Below, in pieces: positions 7,917 to 16,401 of a stretch of DNA of 64,000 nucleotides (position 1 is the first letter of the stretch; every line of letters begins with the position of its first letter). The stretch comes from DATKDP01 sp035546335 (GTDB lineage Bacteria > Acidobacteriota > Thermoanaerobaculia > Gp7-AA8): assembly GCA_035546335.1 (NCBI GenBank), contig DATKDP010000113.1:22243-86242 (forward strand), written 5' to 3'. Under the pieces are notes generated by a model. It saw nothing but the letters and a program-made list of their open reading frames with translations. It made no database searches and was not told the DNA's origin. Made by a program: the position numbers and the translations under genes.

Positions 7917-8431
7917 GCCGCGAGGCGAACGATTGCTTTTGGCCGGACACGCGTTTCGAAGATCGCAGGACCGGCATCAGCCACCTTCGTGGAGATCGGA
8001 CGTCGTTCGGCCTTCCACTTCGAAAAGCCGCCGTCGAGAAGCGCGACGCGATCTCCATGACCGAGGTAATCGAGCGTGAAGTAGAGACGCGCAACGTGGA
8101 GAGGATCGCGAGCATAGACGATCACACGCGCGCGATTTCCGATCCCAAGACGCTCGAAGAGTCGCTGGAGCTGGTCGACGCGCGGAACCTCGTTTGGAGT
8201 CCCATCGACCGTGGCGACCAGATCGCCCATGGGAACGAACCGCGCACCGGGAATGTGACCCGCGGCATATTCGTCGTGCGACGCCGCAACGTCCAGAACG
8301 ACCAGGCTGCGGCTCCACCCGTGGAGGGCGAGCCAGTTCGTACTGACCAGCATGTTCGGCCGAAGCTCCTGCGCGCCGGCGTTTCCGGGGATCCATGAAA
8401 CAGCGAGAAGTACAACGAGAGCTCGTAGCAT
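7865..8431 (-). CDS. Truncated exported rhodanese-like sulfurtransferase
   Basis: A signal peptide (MLRALVVLLAVSWIPGNAGA, cleavage before QE) and one rhodanese domain with VVLDVAASHDEYAAGHIPGA, VIVYARDPLHVARLYF and LDGGFSKWKAE. In tandem rhodaneses this is the non-catalytic first domain; the normal C or S nucleophile loop belongs to the second domain. Here the protein ends after VRPKAIVRLA with about 20 junk residues, where about 110 residues of domain two should begin. The true C-terminal end survives out of frame at 7830-7916. It therefore looks like an internal deletion plus frame change, leaving a probably inactive gene. Total expected length would be near 290 residues. Confidence 0.65.
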   Translation of the reverse strand: MLRALVVLLAVSWIPGNAGAQELRPNMLVSTNWLALHGWSRSLVVLDVAASHDEYAAGHIPGARFVPMGDLVATVDGTPNEVPRVDQLQRLFERLGIGNRARVIVYARDPLHVARLYFTLDYLGHGDRVALLDGGFSKWKAERRPISTKVADAGPAIFETRVRPKAIVRLAAMMTGRTSSGTETRGFR

Positions 8432-8584
8432 TCGTCACCTCCGGGCTGCGGCTCGTTTCGTCGCAGTCGTTCCCATCGATGACACCACGCCAGACGACTC
8501 ATTCGCGATGACACCACGCACCGCGAGTCTGTTCATGCCGCACAGGAGGGTGTGACGGGAGGCGGCCGGAGTCGTGAAGGCGAA

Positions 8585-8677
8585 TGGCAGATAGCAGATA
8601 GCAGATAGCAGATAGCAGATAGCAGATGTAATCTACCGAGCCTCGAGCCTCCAGTCTCCAGCCTCCAGCCCCTCCCT
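8585..8677. repeat. Heptanucleotide array C
   Basis: Five AGATAGC heptads (8585-8627) are followed, after a spacer of about 10 bases, by pyrimidine heptads related to CAGCCTC (8637-8677). It is a short version of arrays A and B without the shared core. It lies between the divergent sulfurtransferase and hydrolase genes, immediately before the latter's start, in a 284-base gap that otherwise shows only two copies of GATGACACCACGC (about 8478 and 8508). Confidence 0.8.
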
Positions 8678-8715
8678 TGCCACCCGCGCCGCTTTTCGCC
8701 ATTCTTCACCAACCG

Positions 8716-9576
8716 ATGAGCCGACCGACCACACGCATCGACGACCTCGTACCGGCAGAGTTCGCGATCCCGTGCGAGACTCTGACGTTCCGCTCGCTCC
8801 CGCTCGACTGCTTCCGTTTTCCCGACTCCATCGTCGATTCATCCCGGGCGCTCGTCTGCATCCCGGGATTTGCGGCGGGCGGACGCTCATTCGCCAGGCT
8901 TCGCCCTCTCAGCACACGCTTCGACGTTCGCATGATCAGCATCCCGTGCGAGACCACGTACCCGGGCGATACGATCGAGGCGCTGGCAGGAATCACCGCG
9001 GATTTGATCGCGACGCTCGATCGTCCAGTTCTTCTGGGAACGTCGTTCGGCGGCCTCGTCGCCATCCGCGTCGCAGCGATGCTGGGCGAGCGGATCTCCG
9101 GGCTGGTTCTCATCGCCGCGTTTCCGGGGGGAAGATTCCTTCCGACCGCCGGAGGGTTGACGGCGCTTCCTCTGGTCCAGTATCTGTCGCCGCTGCTGGC
9201 GCCGGTCACCACGCGCTTCGTCGGAGGGCGGCTCGACCGGAGCGCCCTTCGCGCCGTGATCGTCGAAGCGCGGAGCATTCCGGCCTCCGAGCGAAGCCGG
9301 CGACTCCAGACGATTTTCGCGACCGATTTCTCGCCTCTTCTTCCTTCGATCTCGGTGCCGGCGCTCGTCATCCACGGCACCAGAGACCGTCTCGTCCCCC
9401 GCTCTGCGGCGCGTGCCCTCGCCGGTGGTCTACCGAACGCCACGTATCGAGAGATGGTGAAGGCGGCGCACCTCCCTCATGTGACGCACGCCGGCGAGAT
9501 CATTGGGATCCTCCGGCCATTCCTCGAGGAGGTGCTGACGCCCGGGGGAGCGACAGAGGTCACATCGGACGTGTGA
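8716..9576 (+). CDS. Alpha/beta-hydrolase
   Basis: A 286-residue serine hydrolase. The catalytic triad can be read directly: the nucleophile S110 in GTSFGG, the acid in VIHGTRDRLVP, and the His in KAAHLPHVTH near the C-terminus. The oxyanion side is LVCIPGFAAGG. I start at ATG 8716 (MSRPTTRIDD); an upstream in-frame ATG at 8677 lies in the tail of repeat array C. There is no signal peptide, so it is cytoplasmic. The substrate cannot be inferred; it may be an esterase or lipase-like enzyme. Not clearly in an operon. Confidence 0.8.
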   Translation: MSRPTTRIDDLVPAEFAIPCETLTFRSLPLDCFRFPDSIVDSSRALVCIPGFAAGGRSFARLRPLSTRFDVRMISIPCETTYPGDTIEALAGITADLIATLDRPVLLGTSFGGLVAIRVAAMLGERISGLVLIAAFPGGRFLPTAGGLTALPLVQYLSPLLAPVTTRFVGGRLDRSALRAVIVEARSIPASERSRRLQTIFATDFSPLLPSISVPALVIHGTRDRLVPRSAARALAGGLPNATYREMVKAAHLPHVTHAGEIIGILRPFLEEVLTPGGATEVTSDV

Positions 9577-9952
9577 TCTGCGTCGTCGTAGTGCCGTACC
9601 CCCCACCCGCTTCCAAGAAACTCCCTGTGTTTATGCGGCTTTTTTACGCCATGCCTCTCCCTTTCTGGTCATGGCCGAGCGGAAGACTCTGAGGGAATAA
9701 GCATTCTTCCAACCGGGATCACGCGAGCGAACGCGTGTCGCCAACTCAGGGCCGCTGTCTTCCGGGACCAAGCTCAGGAACGGGCTTTTTCAGCACCAAA
9801 GCGAGAACGGTCTCGTCAGGGCCACGCCGCCGGGCATGGTACCCGGTTTCTTCCCTCAGGTTCAGCGCGCGCGCTGTGAAACGGCTCGGGATGACAGGCC
9901 CTTCACTCTTCACCCTTCACTCTTCACCCTTCACTCTTCATCAACCTCCCCC
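9577..9952. other. Intergenic region with heptad array D
   Basis: A 376-base gap between convergent genes. It holds a T-run after GCGGC near 9630-9646 (possible termination on the plus strand) and a short array of TTCACTC/TTCACCC heptads at 9900-9940, which belongs to the same family as the larger arrays. No coding sequence is supported in it. Confidence 0.6.
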
Positions 9953-11752
9953 TCACACTCCGGTCACGCGAATGACTTCTTCGAACGTGGTGACTCCCTC
10001 GGCGAGCTTCCGAAGCGCCGATTGACGGAGGGTGCGCATTCCGCGCTTGATGGCCATGTCCTTGATCTTGAGGAAGTCTTCACCTCGATCGACGAGGTCG
10101 CGAATCGAATTGTCGATGGTCAGAATCTCGAAGATTCCGGTCCGGCCGTAGTACCCGGTGTTGCGGCAGCGAATGCATCCGGAGCCTTCCTTCACAATGA
10201 TCCGTTTCCCCGAAGGCGCCTGCAGATTGAGCATACCCGCTTCGTCGGCCGTCAGCGGTCGATTGGTCCGGCAATCGACGCAGATTTTCCGGACGAGCCT
10301 CTGCGCCATCGTCCCCACGAGCGTCGACGAGATCAGGAACGGCTGAATCCCCAGATCGGTCAGGCGAGTGATCGAGGCGGACGCATCGTTCGTGTGCAGC
10401 GTGGAGAAGACGAGGTGCCCGGTGAGGGCCGCCTGGACGGCGTTCTGGGCCGTCTCGGTGTCGCGGATCTCGCCCACCATGATGATGTCGGGATCCTGCC
10501 GCAGAATGGTTCTCAGCGCGGAGGGGAACGTGATGCCGATTTTGGTCTGTACGGCAGTCTGGTTGAAGTCCTCGTAGACCATCTCGATGGGATCTTCGAT
10601 GGTCGTGATGTTGATCTCCGGCGTGTAGAGGCTCTTGAGCGCCGAGTAGAGCGTGACAGTCTTTCCGGATCCCGTCGGCCCGGTCACGAGAATGATCCCG
10701 TGGGGACGGCGGATCCATTCGCGGAACGTCACCAGCTCGTCTTCGTAGAAGCCGAGTCCGGAGAGATCGCGGATCAGGACGTCGGGATCGAAGATCCGCA
10801 TGACGACCTTCTCACCGAACGCCGTGGGAAGAGTGGAGACGCGGAGCTCGATCTCCTTTCCTTCGCGCTCGGTCTTGATGCGGCCGTCCTGCGGGCGGCG
10901 CTTCTCGGCGATGTCCATACGGCACATCGTCTTCAGACGCGAGGTGACCGCGAGATTGACCAGGCGCGGGACGCGCTGAATCTCGTGGAGCACGCCGTCG
11001 ATCCGGAATCGGATCTGCGCCTGCTCCCGCTTCGGCTCGATGTGGATGTCCGATGCACGGGAGTCGTAGGCGTGCTGGAGCAGATAGTCGACTGCATTGA
11101 CGATGTGCTGATCGCTCGTCTCGATGTCGGAGCCGGACTTGAGCTTCACGTACTGCTCGAGATTGCCGAGATCGAATCCCGCCTTCAGGTCGCGCTCGGC
11201 CTTGGTGACCGAAGCACGGAAGCCGTAGAACTCGTTGACCACCTGCATCACGTCGCTCTCGGCCGAGACGACGAGATCGAGCTCGTGGCCGGCGATCATC
11301 CGATACGACTCGATGGATGCGTAGTCGAACGGATTCACGACGGCGACCACCAGGTGCCCGTCGCGGATCTGCAGCGGGATCATCCGGTGCTTCCTGGCGA
11401 ACGGACGCGAGATCTTCGTCTCGATCAGCTCGATGTTCAGTTTCAGCGGATCGATCTTGAAGAAGGGGAGCTTCGCCTCTTCGGCCACCAGGCGCGCCAT
11501 CAGGAACTGATCGATCCGCGTCCCCTGCCCCGACGCATCGGTCAGATTCATCGAGGCCACCACCTCGAACGCGCTCGTCGACTCCTCGGCACGGCTCCGC
11601 GATCTCGACTGCACCTTCGTCTGCCGGTCGATCGCGTCCAGCTCCGTCTTCTGCTTCTGATCGACGAACCCTGCCTGAAAAAGAAGATCAGCGAGATAGG
11701 CGACGGTGATCTCGCGCGATTTGTTACTGGCGACTTCGGGTGTCGACGTCAT
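9953..11752 (-). CDS. pilB: Type IV pilus / type II secretion assembly ATPase (PilB/GspE)
   Basis: A 599-residue hexameric ATPase that powers pilus extension or type II secretion at the inner membrane. An N-terminal MshE-like domain covers roughly residues 10-190. Then come the N2 domain (ASDIHIEP, RIDGVLHEI), Walker A GPTGSGKT (358-365), the Asp box, Walker B QDPDIIMVGEIRD (about 419-431), the His box GHLVFSTLHTND (about 445), and a zinc-binding pair CVDC (491-494) and CIRC (526-529). Length fits the family. No other pilus gene is nearby, so pilB versus gspE is not settled by context. Short array D lies just downstream. Confidence 0.9.
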   Translation of the reverse strand: MTSTPEVASNKSREITVAYLADLLFQAGFVDQKQKTELDAIDRQTKVQSRSRSRAEESTSAFEVVASMNLTDASGQGTRIDQFLMARLVAEEAKLPFFKIDPLKLNIELIETKISRPFARKHRMIPLQIRDGHLVVAVVNPFDYASIESYRMIAGHELDLVVSAESDVMQVVNEFYGFRASVTKAERDLKAGFDLGNLEQYVKLKSGSDIETSDQHIVNAVDYLLQHAYDSRASDIHIEPKREQAQIRFRIDGVLHEIQRVPRLVNLAVTSRLKTMCRMDIAEKRRPQDGRIKTEREGKEIELRVSTLPTAFGEKVVMRIFDPDVLIRDLSGLGFYEDELVTFREWIRRPHGIILVTGPTGSGKTVTLYSALKSLYTPEINITTIEDPIEMVYEDFNQTAVQTKIGITFPSALRTILRQDPDIIMVGEIRDTETAQNAVQAALTGHLVFSTLHTNDASASITRLTDLGIQPFLISSTLVGTMAQRLVRKICVDCRTNRPLTADEAGMLNLQAPSGKRIIVKEGSGCIRCRNTGYYGRTGIFEILTIDNSIRDLVDRGEDFLKIKDMAIKRGMRTLRQSALRKLAEGVTTFEEVIRVTGV

Positions 11753-11789
11753 CGTGACGATTCTATCAGGGGAGGAGTCTTTCGAGGCT

Positions 11790-13682
11790 CTACTTCACGA
11801 TGGCGTCGATCGTCTGCTGCGAGACGGCATGGTACGTCGGGCGCGCCTTCGCGTAGACACGCCGCGCGAACTCCATCCCCTTCTCGCTCTTTGCCAGCTC
11901 GAGGTAGAGCGGTCTGAGAAACTTCCGCCGTCCCATTCGCGTGAGGAAGCTCTCGAGAGCGGGGTACGCGGGTGCATATTCATTGGCAATTCCGAGGAGG
12001 AGCCATTCGCTGAGAATCTCGGAATTGCCGCTGTCGGTGAGGCGGAATCTCCGATCGAGCTCTGCCATCCGATCCGCTCCGATGCCTCGAGGAAGATTGC
12101 GGATGAAGTGCAGCCACTCGTGCGTCGTCCAGTTCTCCGTCTCGAGCGCTTCGGCCCGGGCGCCGGCAACGACGGCTGCGACCTGGCGATCGACTGCAGC
12201 GAATCTGGCCGACTGGACTTGCGGTACATTCGCTGGGAGTCCCGGGCCGTACACCCACTCGTCGATCCGCAGCTCACTCCATACGCTCGTGTCGCCGCCG
12301 AACAGATTCTGCTTCATGTGAGCGAGAAAGCTCTCGGTATCCATCGATCTGAAAGCGAACGTGTCGAAGTAGCGCCGAAGGAACGGATCGAATCGATCGC
12401 GACCCATTCGCTCTTCGATCATCCGAAGCAGCGAATAGCCTTTCTCGTAGGCCACCTCGGTGACCCCGTCGTCGGGATCACGACCGAGAAGATTGAGGTG
12501 GAGAGCGGTGTCGGGGTTGTGGGGACCGAGGCGCGCGACCTCGTCGCGCAGATCCTGAAGACCGAGGGCCGCGAGCATCTCCGTATACTCCCGGCCGAAG
12601 ACGCTCTCCATGATGCGTCGCTCGAAGTAGACGGTGAACCCTTCGTTGAGCCAGAAATCCGACCATGTGGCGTTGGTGACCAGATTGCCAGACCATGAAT
12701 GCGCGAGCTCGTGTGCCACGAGCGCCACGAGCGATCTGTCGCCCGCGAGGATCGTCGGCGTCGCGAACGTCAGGCGCGGATTCTCCATCCCCCCGAACGG
12801 AAAACTCGGCGGAAGGACGAGGACGTCGTACCGCCCCCAGCGGTATGGCCCGTAGAGCGACGCCGCGGCGTCGATCATTCGCGGCGTGTCGGCGAGCTCC
12901 CAGGCTGCCCTTTCGATCACTTCGGGCTCCGCGTACACCCCGCTCGTCGGACCGAGCGGGCGAAACTCCAGATCGCCGACCGCGAGAGCGAACAGATACG
13001 ACGGAACCGGTTGCGGCATCCGGAAGTGATAGATCCCTGTCGCATTCTTCTCCGTCGGATTCTCCGCGCTCATGATCGCGAGAAGGTCGCTCGGAGCCCG
13101 GATGGTCGCCGAGTACGTCGTCCTCACAGCCGGCGTGTCCTGCAGCGGAATCCATGTCCGGGCGAGGATCGCCTGCGATTGCGTGAAGAGAAACGGCCGT
13201 TTCTTTCCGGCGGTCTGCTCGGGCGAGAGCCATTGCACCGCGGCGGCCTCGGGGCTCGTTGCGTAGTCGATGTTGACTCGCGTGGTCGCCGGCTCGATGG
13301 TGATGGCGAGCATGTGACCGAGATGCGTCGGATCGCCGAGAAAGAAGCTCGTCGCTTTCTCTTCCTCGCCGAGGGTGATGCGGCTGATGGTGAGATCGCG
13401 CGTATCGAGATACAGAAGACGGGACGGGAGCCTGTTCTCGATCTGGAGGACCGCGCGGCCTCGCAGCTCCTTCCGATCGAAATCGACCGTCAGATCGAGG
13501 TCGATGTTCCGGACCACAGCCTCTTCCGGACGCGCGAACGAATGAACGTCGAGACGAAGGGGAGCGGCGGCTGTGGCCTGCTGCGCGGGCACCGTCGCTG
13601 GTGGAGCCTGCTGGTGCGCACAGGCGGACGCCATGACGAGGAGTGCGAGGGCGGGTGCTGCGATGGGCGAGGATCGTTGCAT
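11790..13682 (-). CDS. M1-family metallo-aminopeptidase lipoprotein
   Basis: A 630-residue exported zinc peptidase. The N-terminus is a lipoprotein signal (LALLVMASAC, lipid Cys21). It has the substrate-anchoring GGMEN motif (297-301), the zinc site HELAH (324-328) with the third ligand Glu347 in NEGFTVYFE, and a C-terminal helical leukotriene-A4-hydrolase-type domain ending near residue 625. It should cleave N-terminal residues from peptides in the periplasm, attached to a membrane. The subgroup resembles LTA4 hydrolase/cold-active aminopeptidases rather than PepN. The next gene downstream on this strand, pilB, begins 38 bases away, but no functional link is evident. Confidence 0.9.
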   Translation of the reverse strand: MQRSSPIAAPALALLVMASACAHQQAPPATVPAQQATAAAPLRLDVHSFARPEEAVVRNIDLDLTVDFDRKELRGRAVLQIENRLPSRLLYLDTRDLTISRITLGEEEKATSFFLGDPTHLGHMLAITIEPATTRVNIDYATSPEAAAVQWLSPEQTAGKKRPFLFTQSQAILARTWIPLQDTPAVRTTYSATIRAPSDLLAIMSAENPTEKNATGIYHFRMPQPVPSYLFALAVGDLEFRPLGPTSGVYAEPEVIERAAWELADTPRMIDAAASLYGPYRWGRYDVLVLPPSFPFGGMENPRLTFATPTILAGDRSLVALVAHELAHSWSGNLVTNATWSDFWLNEGFTVYFERRIMESVFGREYTEMLAALGLQDLRDEVARLGPHNPDTALHLNLLGRDPDDGVTEVAYEKGYSLLRMIEERMGRDRFDPFLRRYFDTFAFRSMDTESFLAHMKQNLFGGDTSVWSELRIDEWVYGPGLPANVPQVQSARFAAVDRQVAAVVAGARAEALETENWTTHEWLHFIRNLPRGIGADRMAELDRRFRLTDSGNSEILSEWLLLGIANEYAPAYPALESFLTRMGRRKFLRPLYLELAKSEKGMEFARRVYAKARPTYHAVSQQTIDAIVK

Positions 13683-13740
13683 TCTCTGAAACCTCCTGAT
13701 GCTGTGCTACGATTCTTTCACGAACTCCTTCGGCGTAGCC

Positions 13741-14043
13741 ATGCAGAATCCATTCTCAGAGCTCGGCAGCTTCGCGGTGGCCCTCCCGATCGGCCTCGTG
13801 CTGCTCCTTCTGGCCATTCTGATCATCTCATTCCGCTCTCGCGCGTTCGTCTTCTGCCAGTATCTGCAGACGATGACCGGAATCAGCCTGAAACCTTCGG
13901 AGGTCCGCCGGGTGTTTCGCGAAAGGGGACGCGAAGGGGTGCGCGAGCTCTTCCTCGATCTGATCATCCGGGAAGACCTCAAGCAGGGACCGCTCCAGAT
14001 TCCAACGGCTCCGGGAACGAAAAGGATTCAGGACGGCGCGTAG
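13741..14043 (+). CDS. Small single-pass membrane protein, unknown function
   Basis: A 100-residue protein with one strong transmembrane helix (about residues 9-30, FAVALPIGLVLLLLAILIIS) followed by a basic, helical cytoplasmic tail of about 65 residues (YLQTMTGISLKPSEVRRVFR). I prefer ATG 13741; an upstream in-frame start at 13699 adds residues without a ribosome site. TACGAT at 13708-13713 could be a -10 box. No family is recognised. Divergent from the aminopeptidase. Confidence 0.6.
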   Translation: MQNPFSELGSFAVALPIGLVLLLLAILIISFRSRAFVFCQYLQTMTGISLKPSEVRRVFRERGREGVRELFLDLIIREDLKQGPLQIPTAPGTKRIQDGA

Positions 14044-14112
14044 ACTTGTATTCGGGCGATGCTCAACTCCTCGCTCGCGGAGTTGACGCGCCCGACATAC
14101 TCCTCGATGCAG

Positions 14113-14814
14113 CTACACCTCGAGCTCGAGAGTCGAGCCTGCAGGAACTTCGTACGGCGGACTGCCGCGGACGAAAATTCTCGCCGCTCCCGAGCCGCAC
14201 AGCTCCACCCGCGGTCCGTCGACGCGAAGCCATGTCCCCTCGCGAAGGCCCGCCACCGGCGCCGCGTTCATCTCGTGGAACTCGCGGATCCGCGTCTCTC
14301 TCGTCTCTCCCATGTGCGTCGAGGCAGGATCGGGATCGAGATAATGGCCGTTGATCTGGAACGAGATCAGGCCGAGTGCGTCGAAGCTTTGCGGCTGGAC
14401 GATCGGCATGTCGTTGGTCGTCCTCAGAGTCGGCGCCGCGATCACGGATCCGGCGCTGCTCCCCATGTACGGCATGCCGCTGGTGACGCGGTGTCGGATC
14501 GCATCCACCAGATTCAACCGCTGCAGAGCGTCGAGCAGCCGGAAGGTGTTCCCTCCTCCGATAAACATCCCCTCCGCCTCGGCGACCGCCGCCGCGGGAT
14601 CGGGCGCCGAATGGATGGAGTCGAGCGCCAGTCCGAGCTCCTCGAACGTCTCACGCGCTTTTTTTGCATAGGCGTCGCGATCGTCGAGCGCATACGGAAC
14701 GAAGAGCACGCGGCCGACAGTCGCAAAGAACCGGCGGATATCGTCCGCGGCGTGCTCGAGATAGCGACGGCCGTAGACGGTGGAATTGCTGAGAAGCAGA
14801 AGTCTTCGGGTCAT
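14113..14814 (-). CDS. pepE: Peptidase E / S51 dipeptidase
   Basis: A 233-residue serine peptidase of the S51 family, which removes N-terminal aspartate from dipeptides in the cytoplasm. The nucleophile is the Ser in GSSAGS, preceded by MFIGGGNTFRLL, and the glutamine amidotransferase-like core includes FQINGHYLDPD and THMGETRETRI. The start is taken at MTRRLLLLSNS (14814); MPRM at 14823 is equally possible and only adds three residues. Length is close to that of enterobacterial PepE (229). It is convergent with the gene at 13741-14043 and divergent from glutamate dehydrogenase. Confidence 0.85.
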   Translation of the reverse strand: MTRRLLLLSNSTVYGRRYLEHAADDIRRFFATVGRVLFVPYALDDRDAYAKKARETFEELGLALDSIHSAPDPAAAVAEAEGMFIGGGNTFRLLDALQRLNLVDAIRHRVTSGMPYMGSSAGSVIAAPTLRTTNDMPIVQPQSFDALGLISFQINGHYLDPDPASTHMGETRETRIREFHEMNAAPVAGLREGTWLRVDGPRVELCGSGAARIFVRGSPPYEVPAGSTLELEV

Positions 14815-14916
14815 CCGCGGCATTCTACAGCGGCAGGGGCACGGGCGCCCCGGCGACGCTTGCCAGGGCAAACAGTGTTACCATTTCCGCCGATCCGCAA
14901 CCGAGAATGGAGAGGG

Positions 14917-16278
14917 ATGATGGGCCAGGGTCGGATTACACGTGCTTCTTCCGCGCAGGCGGAGGATCTCAATCCCTATCACATCGCGCAGCAGCAGTTC
15001 GACAATGCCATTCGTTACCTTCCCGGGATCGACGAGGGTCTGCGGGAATTCCTGAGGCGGACCAACCGCCTGCTCGAGTTCGCCTTCCCCGTCGAGATGG
15101 ACGACGGAAAGGTCCGCACCTTCGTCGGCTTTCGCGCTCTGCACAGCCGTGTGCGAGGCCCTGGGAAGGGAGGGATCCGCTTTCATCCCGATGTCAGCCG
15201 CGATGAGGTTCGCGCCCTCGCCTTCTGGATGACCTGGAAGTGCGCCGTCGCCGACGTCCCGTTCGGCGGAGCCAAGGGTGGCGTGGTTTGCGAACCGAAG
15301 GAGTTGAGCGAACGGGAGCTCAGAAGGATCACGCGACGTTACATCGCCGAGCTCGGCGACAACATCGGTCCGTACACCGACATCCCCGCTCCCGACGTCA
15401 ACACGAGCTCGAAGACGATGGCGTGGATCTACGACACGTACGAGATGATGCACGCCGGCAAGAACAACCTTCCCGTCGTCACCGGAAAGCCGGTCGAGCT
15501 CGGGGGCTCTCTCGGCCGGCGCGAGGCGACCGCGCGCGGCGCTCTCTTCTCCACGCAGCGAGCTCTGAACCGGGGGGTCGTTCCGGGCCTCGGCAGCGTC
15601 GCGGGGACGGAGATCGTGATTCAGGGATTCGGCAACGCAGGCGCGATTGCCGCCGAGCTGTTTCAGGAGGCGGGAGGTCGCGTCATCGCCGTCAGCGATA
15701 CGTCGGGGGCAGTCTATGCCCGCGAAGGAATCGACGCGCCGTCAATCGCACGCTACAAGGAACGGACGGGCTCGGTGAAGGGATTCGAAGGGACGGCCAC
15801 CATCGGGGACGACGAGCTGCTGGAGCTCGACTGCGACATTCTGATTCCGGCAGCGCTCGAGAACCAGATCCGCTCCGACAATGCCGGGGCCATTCGAGCG
15901 AAGCTGGTCGTCGAGGCTGCCAACGGCCCGACCACTCCCGCTGCCGATGCAATCCTCTTCGGCCGCGGCATTCCTGTGATCCCCGACATTCTCGCCAACT
16001 CCGGCGGGGTCACGGTCAGCTACTTCGAATGGGTTCAGAACATCGAGAATGAGCAGTGGAACCTCGAAGACGTCAATCGAAAACTTCTGAAGAAGATGGA
16101 CGCGGCGACCGATGCCGTGATCCAAACGCAGCAGTCGATCAATGAATCTGTCGCCAGCGGAAGCGGCGGCGAATCGACCAGCGAGCCGCTGAACCTCGTG
16201 GATCTCCGTACGGCAGCATACGTTCTTGCGCTCGGCCGCGTAGTGCGCATCGCAGGCGAGCGCGGCATCTGGCCGTGA
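14917..16278 (+). CDS. gdhA: Glu/Leu/Phe/Val-type glutamate dehydrogenase
   Basis: A 453-residue dehydrogenase that interconverts glutamate and 2-oxoglutarate plus ammonia. The dimerisation and substrate domain has the KGGIRFHPDVSRDEVRAL motif, then KCAVADVPFGGAKGGV with the catalytic Lys. The Rossmann domain carries VIQGFGNAGAIAAELF. The C-terminal part contains PAALENQI and ANGPTTPAAD. A start at the tandem ATG-ATG (14917/14920) follows GGAGAGGG. Coding continues upstream in frame but without family similarity. Cofactor preference (NAD or NADP) is not decided; the Asp after AVS (AVSDTSG) favours NAD. Confidence 0.9.
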   Translation: MMGQGRITRASSAQAEDLNPYHIAQQQFDNAIRYLPGIDEGLREFLRRTNRLLEFAFPVEMDDGKVRTFVGFRALHSRVRGPGKGGIRFHPDVSRDEVRALAFWMTWKCAVADVPFGGAKGGVVCEPKELSERELRRITRRYIAELGDNIGPYTDIPAPDVNTSSKTMAWIYDTYEMMHAGKNNLPVVTGKPVELGGSLGRREATARGALFSTQRALNRGVVPGLGSVAGTEIVIQGFGNAGAIAAELFQEAGGRVIAVSDTSGAVYAREGIDAPSIARYKERTGSVKGFEGTATIGDDELLELDCDILIPAALENQIRSDNAGAIRAKLVVEAANGPTTPAADAILFGRGIPVIPDILANSGGVTVSYFEWVQNIENEQWNLEDVNRKLLKKMDAATDAVIQTQQSINESVASGSGGESTSEPLNLVDLRTAAYVLALGRVVRIAGERGIWP

Positions 16279-16313
16279 GGAAGAGTGACGGGTGCATGTG
16301 AATGGCAAGTATC

Positions 16314-16401
16314 CTCACGCGAAGACGCGAAGGTGATGATTCCGTCGCGTCCTTCGTCTCCCCACGTAGGACGTTTTCGCCTGCGGCGTCTTCGCGTACG
16401 C
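16314..16401. repeat. CGCGAAGACGCGAAGG inverted repeat
   Basis: CACGCGAAGACGCGAAGG near 16316 and GCGGCGTCTTCGCGTACG near 16384 are imperfect inverted repeats around about 50 bases. Similar CGCGAAGACGC repeats are a common dispersed intergenic type in soil bacteria. It lies within the 5' end of the following open frame, encoding its basic n-region. Confidence 0.6.

Noticed and set aside
9836..11917. A 693-residue open frame on the plus strand opposite the pilB gene
   Set aside because: It is the antisense of a well-conserved ATPase; high G+C keeps reverse frames open, and its residues (D/R/H-rich) show no family.
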